Shown piece by piece: positions 1 through 5,344 of a stretch of 6,801 nucleotides of DNA. Position numbers and translations under genes: made by a program. Location of the stretch: NCBI GenBank assembly GCA_016926575.1, contig JAFGOJ010000464.1, forward strand, positions 1 through 6,801, written 5' to 3'. This stretch comes from Anaerolineae bacterium (GTDB taxonomy: Bacteria; Chloroflexota; Anaerolineae; B4-G1; DUEL01). Each line of letters starts with the position of its first letter. Position 1 is the stretch's first letter. The notes beneath the pieces are model-generated. The model had not been told where the DNA came from. It saw only the letters and a list, made by a program, of their open reading frames with translations, and searched no databases.

Positions 1-50
1 CCCTCCCGACCATTCCGCGCGCAGGAAAGTGCGTCCCTCGCACACCTACT

Positions 51-56
51 ATTATA
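51..56 (-). promoter_or_regulatory. Possible divergent -10 box (leftward)
   Basis: Read on the minus strand, this stretch is a perfect TATAAT in an otherwise very GC-rich window. It would drive transcription to the left, away from the operon. No convincing -35 hexamer sits 16-18 nt upstream of it on that strand. The nearest candidate, TTGTGT (minus strand of 79-84), is about 22 nt away. A small perfect inverted repeat, GTGCG-5 nt-CGCAC, lies at 29-43, around or just past the predicted start of such a transcript. The target gene would lie beyond the left edge. A minus-strand ATG at 13-11 is possible but unsupported. Confidence 0.3.
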
Positions 57-120
57 CCCGATGACGACGTAACACGAAACACAATCGCCCCGCAGCAGAA
101 TGCCGCTCCGTGCTACATTG

Positions 121-129
121 TGGTATAAT
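121..129 (+). promoter_or_regulatory. Extended -10 promoter of the glycan operon
   Basis: The sequence TGGTATAAT is a perfect extended -10 element (TGn followed by TATAAT). Extended -10 promoters can work with a poor -35, and none is recognisable 16-18 nt upstream here. The expected transcription start, about 7 nt past the box, falls near position 136. That is only about 3 nt before the ATG at 139, so the mRNA would be leaderless or nearly so. An imperfectly placed inverted repeat, CACAAT (80-85) with ATTGTG (117-122), overlaps the TG of the element. It could be an operator, but this is speculative. Confidence 0.6.
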
Positions 130-138
130 CTTCTTCCT

Positions 139-1146
139 ATGAGGCCATCTACCAAACGCAAATGGCAGCTTGCCATCGGCATGCTGGTCAGTGTAGGCGC
201 GCTGGCGCTGGCCCTGTCCGGCATCGACCTGCGTCGCGTGGCGGAGACGTTGGCCCACGCGAAGTACGCCTACCTCCTCCCGGCGACGGTGGGTATCTTC
301 GCCTACCTGCTCGCCCGGGCAATTCGCTGGCGCATTCTGCTGGGGCCGCGGGTGAGCCTGGCGCGCTGTTTCTGGGTGACCAACATCGGCTACCTGGTCA
401 GCAACGTGCTCCCGTTCCGCCTGGGCGATCCGGCACGGGCGGTGGTGATCGGGCTGGGCGGCCACGTCTCCACTGCGGCGGCCCTCTCGACCGTGGTGGT
501 CGAACGCGTGTTGGATATGGTGATGGTGGTGCTGATCCTGGCCGGGGTGCTGCCTTTCGTCGGCGAGGCGGGCAGCGCGATGAGCGCCGCGGGCATCCTG
601 GCCGGGGCAGCCGCGCTGGTCGCTTCTGCGGTGCTGGTCCTGCTGGCCCTGCGTCCCGATTGGGGCCACGCCATCGTCCGTTGGGGGCTGCACCGCCTGC
701 CCTTTCTGGACGAGGCGCGTTGGGCCACCGTGTTCGATGGGCTGTTCGAAGGGTTGGCCCCCCTCCGTTCCGGACGGCGCGGGTTGGCCCTGCTGGCCTG
801 GTCGGTGGTGATCTGGGCCTGCGTCGTAGGCTATTACTGGATGTTCCTCGAAGCATTCGTGGGAGACGCGCCGCCGCTGGCGGCCCCGTTTTTGGTCTGC
901 ACGGTGGGATTGGGGATGGCGGTGCCGTCTTCCCCTGGGGCCCTGGGGGTCTTCCAGGCCGTCGCCCGGTACGCGCTCACCATTCCCTTCGACGTGCCGG
1001 AGGAGTTGGCCGTCGCTGCGGCGTTCGGCTCCCACGCGTTCCAGTACGTGTTGATGTGCTTGCTGGGCCTGGCCGGCCTGGCCCGTGAGGGGCTATCTCT
1101 GGGCTGGCTGCGCCAGCAAGCTACCGATGTTGGGGAGGGAGAATGA
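139..1146 (+). CDS. Flippase-like polytopic membrane protein (LPG synthase TM / UPF0104 family)
   Basis: This 335-residue integral membrane protein belongs to the family of the transmembrane part of lysylphosphatidylglycerol synthase (PF03706; YbhN/AglD-like 'flippase-like domain'). Hydrophobic segments lie near residues 10-28, 43-61, 75-91, 120-141, 150-171, 215-237, 246-262 and 290-312. Family hallmarks are visible: a P-F-R-x-G-D motif in SNVLPFRLGDPAR (88-100), E-R-V-L-D-M (122-127), and the P-S-S-P-G-x-x-G-x-F-Q loop (263-273). Members are proposed to flip or bind lipids or lipid-linked sugars; the substrate here is unknown. No MprF-type catalytic domain or fused glycosyltransferase is present. 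The start at 139 is preferred over an in-frame ATG at 100 because the -10 box lies between them. The 15 nt before 139 are pyrimidine-rich with no ribosome binding site, fitting leaderless translation. It is the first gene of the operon and overlaps the next gene by 4 nt. The family call is firm; the flippase function is inferred. Confidence 0.9.
   Translation: MRPSTKRKWQLAIGMLVSVGALALALSGIDLRRVAETLAHAKYAYLLPATVGIFAYLLARAIRWRILLGPRVSLARCFWVTNIGYLVSNVLPFRLGDPARAVVIGLGGHVSTAAALSTVVVERVLDMVMVVLILAGVLPFVGEAGSAMSAAGILAGAAALVASAVLVLLALRPDWGHAIVRWGLHRLPFLDEARWATVFDGLFEGLAPLRSGRRGLALLAWSVVIWACVVGYYWMFLEAFVGDAPPLAAPFLVCTVGLGMAVPSSPGALGVFQAVARYALTIPFDVPEELAVAAAFGSHAFQYVLMCLLGLAGLAREGLSLGWLRQQATDVGEGE
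1134..1138 (+). promoter_or_regulatory. Ribosome binding site of the epimerase gene
   Basis: GGAGG-type purine tract (GGGAGGGAGA context) ends 4 nt before the ATG at 1143. It lies inside the last codons of the upstream membrane-protein gene, whose TGA overlaps the new start as ATGA. This fixes the epimerase start and indicates translational coupling. Confidence 0.75.
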
Positions 1147-2171
1147 CAAAATACTTGATCACGGGCGGCGCCGGTTTCATCGGCGTCAACTACGCGCACC
1201 GCTTGCTGACGCGCGGCGACGAGGTGACCGTATACGACGACCTGTCGCGACGCGGCGCGGAGGCCAACCTCGTCTGGCTGCGCGCCGAGCACGGGCACGA
1301 CGCCTTCGACCTGCGCGTCGCCGACGTGCGCGCTGCGCCGGCGCTGGCAGACGCCGCGCGCGGCGTCGACGTCGTGGTGCACCTGGCCGCCCAGGTGGCC
1401 GTCACCACCTCGGTGACCGACCCGCGCACCGACTTCGAGATCAACGCCCTCGGCACGTTCAACACGCTGGAGGCCGCGCGCAGCGCAGGGACGAACCCCA
1501 TCTTCCTCTACGCCTCGACCAACAAGGTCTACGGCGGCATGGAAGACGTGATCGTGGTCGAAGACGCCACCCGCTACCGCTACCGCGACTTGCCGCTGGG
1601 CGTGCCGGAGACGCGCCCGCTCGATTTCCACTCGCCCTACGGCTGCTCGAAGGGCGCGGGAGACCAGTACGTGCGGGACTACGCCCGCATCTACGGTCTG
1701 CCGACGGTCGTCTTCCGCCAATCCTGCATCTACGGCCCGCGCCAGATGGGGGTAGAAGACCAGGGCTGGGTAGCCTGGTTCATCATCGCCGCCCTGTCGG
1801 GCCAACCCATCACCATCTACGGCGACGGCAAGCAGGTGCGCGACGTGCTCTACGTCGACGACCTGCTGGACGCCTACGACGCCGCCATCGCCCAGATCGA
1901 CCGGGCCGCCGGCGAGGTCTACAACGTCGGCGGGGGGTCGGAGTTCACGCTGTCGGTCTGGTCGGAATTCGGCCCGCTCCTAGAGAACCTGCTGGGCTGG
2001 CCCATCCCGGTCTCTTGGGGCGATTGGCGTCCGGGCGACCAGCACATCTACGTCTCCGACATTCGCAAGGCCCAGCAAGAACTGGGGTGGGTGCCGCGCG
2101 TCGACGTCGACGCAGGCGTGCAGCGGCTGACCCAGTGGGTGGTTGCAAACCGCCACCTTTTCACCGGGTAA
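1143..2171 (+). CDS. NAD-dependent sugar-nucleotide epimerase, CDP-paratose 2-epimerase-like
   Basis: This 342-residue extended short-chain dehydrogenase acts on a nucleotide sugar in the cytoplasm. The NAD-binding Rossmann motif T-G-G-A-G-F-I-G is at 7-14, followed by the acidic Y-D-D-L-S-R-R-G segment (31-38) that binds the NAD ribose. The catalytic S/T is in ASTNKVYG (124-131; S125/T126), and the Y-x-x-x-K pair is Y166/K170 in SPYGCSKG. Several stretches closely match what I recall of Salmonella RfbE/TyvE (CDP-tyvelose/paratose 2-epimerase, about 338 aa). These are DFHSPYGCSKGAGDQY (161-176), Y-G-P-R-Q (197-201), D-Q-G-W-V-A-W-F (206-213) and G-D-G-K-Q-V-R-D-V-L (227-236). That enzyme inverts C2 of CDP-paratose through a transient oxidation. 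Length and domain layout are complete. No CDP-sugar dehydratase, E1/E3-type reductase or cytidylyltransferase gene lies in the window, so the true substrate could be another CDP- or GDP-linked deoxy sugar. The family call is certain; the specific substrate is moderate. Confidence 0.93.
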   Translation: MTKYLITGGAGFIGVNYAHRLLTRGDEVTVYDDLSRRGAEANLVWLRAEHGHDAFDLRVADVRAAPALADAARGVDVVVHLAAQVAVTTSVTDPRTDFEINALGTFNTLEAARSAGTNPIFLYASTNKVYGGMEDVIVVEDATRYRYRDLPLGVPETRPLDFHSPYGCSKGAGDQYVRDYARIYGLPTVVFRQSCIYGPRQMGVEDQGWVAWFIIAALSGQPITIYGDGKQVRDVLYVDDLLDAYDAAIAQIDRAAGEVYNVGGGSEFTLSVWSEFGPLLENLLGWPIPVSWGDWRPGDQHIYVSDIRKAQQELGWVPRVDVDAGVQRLTQWVVANRHLFTG

Positions 2172-2207
2172 GTACGGGTAGTCGCCCTATTGCCGCCCGT
2201 CTGTAAC

Positions 2208-2229
2208 AACACCTAATACGGAGGGTGTT
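2208..2229 (+). repeat. Small inverted repeat around the GT4 ribosome binding site
   Basis: AACACC (2208-2213) is perfectly complementary to GGTGTT (2224-2229), leaving a 10-nt loop that contains most of the GGAGG ribosome binding site. With one bulged T the stem could extend by a C-G pair (2207/2231). In mRNA this would present the ribosome binding site in a hairpin loop immediately before the TTG start at 2234. A regulatory role is inferred only. The stem is short and there is no U-run, so it is not a terminator. Confidence 0.3.
2220..2224 (+). promoter_or_regulatory. Ribosome binding site deciding a TTG start
   Basis: GGAGG lies 9 nt before TTG at 2234, a normal spacing. An alternative in-frame GTG at 2225 touches this motif directly, leaving no spacer. 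The TTG start gives an N-terminus M-K-I-L-V-A-L, typical of GT4 enzymes. Confidence 0.65.
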
Positions 2230-2233
2230 TGAC

Positions 2234-3394
2234 TTGAAGATTCTAGTCGCATTGACCTACTACCGCCCGCACACCAGCGGCTTGACCATCTACGCCGAAC
2301 GACTGGCGCGCGGGCTGGCGCGATTGGGTCACCAGGTCACAGTGATGACCTCGCGTTTCGATCCAACGACGCCGCTGGAGGAGACCGTCGATGGCGTGCG
2401 CGTCGTGCGCATCCCGGTCGCGTTCCGCGTCAGCAAGGGGGTGATCATGCCCACCATCGGCTTCGTCGCCTGGCGGCTGGTGCTCGAAAACGACGTCGTC
2501 TGCCTGCACCTGCCCCAGTTCGACGCGGCGGGCATCGCCATCCGCGGCCGGCTGCTCGGCAAGCCGACCACGTTGACCTACCACTGCGACCTCAAGCTGC
2601 CGTTCGGCCCGCTCAGTGGACTGGTCAACCGCGTTGTCGACGCGGCCAACTACGTCGCCGGGATCTTCGCCGACCGCGTGGTGGCCTACACGGACGATTT
2701 CGCCACCCATTCGCCCTACCTTTCGCGCTTCGCGTCCAAAGTGGAGGTGATCCCGCCGCCGGTCGAGTTGCCCTGTGCGGCGACCGGTGCGGTGAACGCG
2801 TTCGCGCAGCGACACGGCCTCGACGGGAGCGGCCCGGTGATCGGCATGGCGACGCGTCTGGCGGCCGAGAAGGGGGTGGAGATACTGTTGGAAGCGCTGC
2901 CGCAGGTGATGGCAGTCTACCCCAACGCGCGCGTCCTCTTCGCCGGACAACACGCAGACGTGCTCGGCGAGGAAGCCTACGCCCGCCGCCTGGCCCCCCT
3001 GTTCGAGCAGTACCGCGACCGCTGGAGCTTCCTGGGAGTGCTGTCGCCGCAAGAGATGGCGGCCTTCTACCCCAACCTGGACGTGATCGTCGTGCCCAGC
3101 CTGAACTCGACCGAGTCGTTCGGCCTGGTGCAGGTCGAGGCGATGTTGTGCGGCACGCCGTCGATTGCCAGCGCGCTGCCGGGGGTGCGCCAGCCGGTGC
3201 TCCAGTCCGGTATGGGCGAAGTCGTCCCTATCGGCGACAGCGCCGCGTTGGCCCAGGCCATCGTCAATATTTACGAAAACAAGCCGGCGTATGTGCGTCC
3301 GAGCGAAGAGATTGCCGGGCGTTGGAACACGGAGCGCACGGCAGCGTCCTACGCAGCCATGTTCGAGTGCCTGTTGCAGGCTAAACGACGTTGA
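2234..3394 (+). CDS. GT4-family (GT-B fold) glycosyltransferase
   Basis: This 386-residue enzyme (from the TTG start) should transfer a sugar from a nucleotide sugar, with retention of configuration, on the cytoplasmic side. The N-terminal acceptor half starts MKILVALTYYRPHTSGL, with the glycine-rich acceptor loop H-T-S-G-L near 13-17. A Y-H-C-D-L-K motif (116-121) sits at the position where related enzymes carry a functional histidine. The C-terminal donor half has the diphosphate-binding R208 and K213 in M-A-T-R-L-A-A-E-K-G. The family's E-x7-E signature is E294...E302 in E-S-F-G-L-V-Q-V-E, followed by C-G-T-P-S-I-A-S. Length is normal and nothing is missing. There is no signal peptide or membrane segment, so it is soluble or membrane-associated. 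It follows the epimerase after 62 nt, the largest gap in the operon, and ends 3 nt before the next gene. Donor and acceptor are unknown; a mannosyl- or deoxysugar-transferase acting on a lipid-linked acceptor is plausible but unproven. Confidence 0.93.
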   Translation: MKILVALTYYRPHTSGLTIYAERLARGLARLGHQVTVMTSRFDPTTPLEETVDGVRVVRIPVAFRVSKGVIMPTIGFVAWRLVLENDVVCLHLPQFDAAGIAIRGRLLGKPTTLTYHCDLKLPFGPLSGLVNRVVDAANYVAGIFADRVVAYTDDFATHSPYLSRFASKVEVIPPPVELPCAATGAVNAFAQRHGLDGSGPVIGMATRLAAEKGVEILLEALPQVMAVYPNARVLFAGQHADVLGEEAYARRLAPLFEQYRDRWSFLGVLSPQEMAAFYPNLDVIVVPSLNSTESFGLVQVEAMLCGTPSIASALPGVRQPVLQSGMGEVVPIGDSAALAQAIVNIYENKPAYVRPSEEIAGRWNTERTAASYAAMFECLLQAKRR

Positions 3395-3397
3395 TGG

Positions 3398-5344
3398 ATG
3401 GAACGTTCTGACCGACGTGTGGCCCTCGTCCTGTTGGCCGCCGGCCTGACCATCGCGCTGCTGGGGCAATACCTCACACACTACCGGCGCGAGGTCTGGC
3501 CTGCCAGCGGCCTGGCGCTCCTGCTCGCCGGTGGGACATTGGTCGCACTGGCAGTGGTTGCGGCGCGCCCGGCCCTGCAACAGACGGGTGGAGCATCTCG
3601 CACGGCACCTTGGGGACAGGTGTGGGCGCTGGCCGCGCTGGCACTGACGATTGGCGCGATCTACCTGCTGCACTGGCGCGCGTCCCGGTACGGCGTGGCG
3701 CTGTGGATGGGCGCGACCTTGCTCGCGCTGTTGGCCGCGTGGCAATCGGGGAAAGTCATGCCGGGCCGGCGCGAGATGTCACGCCGGGAGGTTGCCGGGG
3801 TGTGCGCTGTGTTCGCGCTGGCCCTGGCACTGCGGCTGGTGGGCCTGCCGCGCTTCCCCCGGCCGATGTCGGGAGACGAAGGCTCGATGGCGCTGGAGGC
3901 CGCGCGGATCCTGGGCGGGCAGTGGGTCAATCCGTTCGGCACGGGGTGGTTTTCTCACCCGAACGTCTATTTCTACCTGCTCGCGGCCTCCCTGCGCACG
4001 TTTGGCTGGACGCTTTTCGCCCTGCGCCTGCCGTCGGCGGTGCTGGGGGCGCTGGCGGCACCGGCGGTCTACCTGCTCGGCCGGGGGCTGTTCGGGCGAG
4101 AGACCGCCTGGGCCGGCGCGGCGCTGATGGCAGGCTGGGCGCTGCCGCTGCACCTCAGCCGGCTGGCGTTGAACAACAGCGCCGACGCTTTTTTCGCGGC
4201 AGTGGTGCTGCTGTTCCTCCAACGCGGGCTGGTGCGCGGCGAGCGGTGGGCGTTCGGCGTGTCTGGGCTGGCGCTTGGATTGAGCCTCCACTTCTACTTC
4301 GGCGCGCGGCTGCTGGTGGCCCTCGTCCCGGTGGTAGTGCTGCTGGGCGGATGGCAGCGGGCCCGGCGTCATTGGCAGGGCGTGCTGGTATTGGTTGGGG
4401 TAGCCGCCATCGTAGCCGCGCCGTTGGGGGTACACTACCTGCGCCACCCGGACGATTTCGTGGCGCGGGCGGCGACGGATGGCCTGTTCCAGACGGGACA
4501 GTTGGCCGCAGAACACGCCGCGACGGGCCAGGCGGTGTCGCTGCTCTTTCTGGAGCACGTGGCACGGGCGGCGCTGGCGTTCGTCTTTACGCTGGACCGT
4601 GGGTATTTCTACACCGACACCGCGCCGATGCTCCAGGCCCTGTCTGGCGCGCTCTTCGTGGTGGGCGTCGCCCTGGCACTGGCCCGGCGGCGCGAGCCGC
4701 GCTATGCGGCGCTGCTGGTCTGGCTGGGCATCGTCGTGCTGGTGACGGGAGGGCTGATCAAGTCGCCGCCGGGGTACCACCGCTATCTGGTCGCCGCCCC
4801 GGCCGTCTGCCTGCTGGTAGGGCGCGCCGGCGCGGTGACGCTGCGCCGATTCGCGCAGGCGCTGCACCTGCATCCGGCCGCGCGGCGCGGCGCGTTGGCG
4901 GTGCTGGCCGCACTGTTGGTTTTTTCCGGTGCGTGGTATTATTTCGCCGTGTACGCGCCCTCTGGCAACTTCGCCGACCACAACACCGAAATCGCCGACC
5001 GCGCGGCACAGGCAATGGTCGCCCTGGGGCCGGCGTACTGCACCTATTTCCTGGGCGAGCCGCTGATGCAGTTGGTGGGCTTCAACTCCGTGCGGTTCCT
5101 CGCCCCGCACGCGCGCTGGGCCGACGCGTTGGCGGACCCGCCGGCGGGGTGGGACACGGCACTGGCAAGCGAGGGCGTGCTGTTCATCGCGCTGCCCTCC
5201 CGCGTGCGGACGCTGCTACAGGTGCGCAATCTGTGCCCGGGGGGCGTGTATGACGTGGCCGTCGGACGCGACGCGGAGGTGTTGTTTCACACCTACCAAC
5301 TGCCACCCGGGAGCGCGTGTGTGTCGCAGATGGAGTCTCCGTAA
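3398..5344 (+). CDS. GT-C polytopic glycosyltransferase (GT39/ArnT-PMT type), copy 1
   Basis: This 648-residue integral membrane protein should use a polyprenyl-phosphate sugar on the outer face of the membrane. The core begins at a helix (about 132-150) followed by the first outer loop with the acidic pair D160-E161 in M-S-G-D-E-G, the GT-C catalytic/metal signature. Next come N-P-F-G-T-G-W-F (178-185) and L-H-L-S-R-L-A-L-N-N-S-A-D-A-F-F (251-266), typical of PMT_2-type proteins. A second outer loop has S-P-P-G-Y-H-R-Y-L (456-464). After the last helix (about 498-518) a soluble domain of about 125 residues, presumably outside the membrane, carries cysteines 548, 613 and 641. Unusually, about 130 residues with four predicted helices (near 8-24, 36-55, 74-92, 97-115) precede the catalytic loop, which lies near residue 50-60 in ArnT/PMT. 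No clear ribosome binding site precedes the ATG, and re-initiation after the preceding stop 3 nt upstream is likely. Target (glycan, lipid or protein) is unknown. Confidence 0.87.
   Translation: MERSDRRVALVLLAAGLTIALLGQYLTHYRREVWPASGLALLLAGGTLVALAVVAARPALQQTGGASRTAPWGQVWALAALALTIGAIYLLHWRASRYGVALWMGATLLALLAAWQSGKVMPGRREMSRREVAGVCAVFALALALRLVGLPRFPRPMSGDEGSMALEAARILGGQWVNPFGTGWFSHPNVYFYLLAASLRTFGWTLFALRLPSAVLGALAAPAVYLLGRGLFGRETAWAGAALMAGWALPLHLSRLALNNSADAFFAAVVLLFLQRGLVRGERWAFGVSGLALGLSLHFYFGARLLVALVPVVVLLGGWQRARRHWQGVLVLVGVAAIVAAPLGVHYLRHPDDFVARAATDGLFQTGQLAAEHAATGQAVSLLFLEHVARAALAFVFTLDRGYFYTDTAPMLQALSGALFVVGVALALARRREPRYAALLVWLGIVVLVTGGLIKSPPGYHRYLVAAPAVCLLVGRAGAVTLRRFAQALHLHPAARRGALAVLAALLVFSGAWYYFAVYAPSGNFADHNTEIADRAAQAMVALGPAYCTYFLGEPLMQLVGFNSVRFLAPHARWADALADPPAGWDTALASEGVLFIALPSRVRTLLQVRNLCPGGVYDVAVGRDAEVLFHTYQLPPGSACVSQMESP
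5331..5335 (+). promoter_or_regulatory. Ribosome binding site of the second GT-C gene
   Basis: TGGAG lies 9 nt before the ATG at 5345, within the last codons of the upstream transferase. The upstream stop TAA (5342-5344) directly abuts this ATG, so the two GT-C genes are probably translationally coupled. Confidence 0.6.

Noticed and set aside
100..138. In-frame upstream ATG for gene 1 adding 13 residues
   Set aside because: The extra codons span the TGGTATAAT promoter. No ribosome binding site precedes position 100, and the added residues do not improve the family N-terminus.
52..1035. Minus-strand frame of about 327 codons opposite gene 1
   Set aside because: It has shadow composition (His/Gln/Arg/Gly-rich) with no domain. 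The plus-strand frame is a clear LPG-synthase-TM family protein with promoter support.
1143..2171. Different codon feel of the epimerase gene (more GAC/GTC/TAC/ATC) as a sign of horizontal transfer
   Set aside because: The difference is explained by a soluble enzyme with many Asp/Val/Tyr residues sitting among Leu/Ala/Val-rich membrane proteins. Third positions stay GC-rich throughout.
2225..2233. GTG start for the GT4 gene
   Set aside because: GTG directly follows the GGAGG motif with no spacer. The TTG at 2234 has a 9-nt spacer and gives the usual MKILV-type N-terminus.
3394..3411. ATG overlapping the GT4 stop (ATGA-like) as start of the next gene
   Set aside because: That frame stops after five codons (ATG GAT GGA ACG TTC TGA). 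The GT-C frame begins at the ATG at 3398.
2243..3745. Long minus-strand open frame (about 500 codons) opposite the GT4 gene and the start of the first GT-C gene
   Set aside because: Its translation is rich in Arg, His, Gln and Gly with no recognisable motif. It mirrors the codon structure of two well-supported plus-strand genes. Such antisense frames are common in high-GC DNA.
3779..5110. Minus-strand open frame of about 443 codons, and a plus-strand alternative frame at 3610-5253
   Set aside because: Both are low-complexity shadows (Arg/Gln/His-rich or Gly/Arg/Pro/Ala-rich) of the GT-C gene at 3398-5344, whose own frame has clear family motifs and membrane segments.
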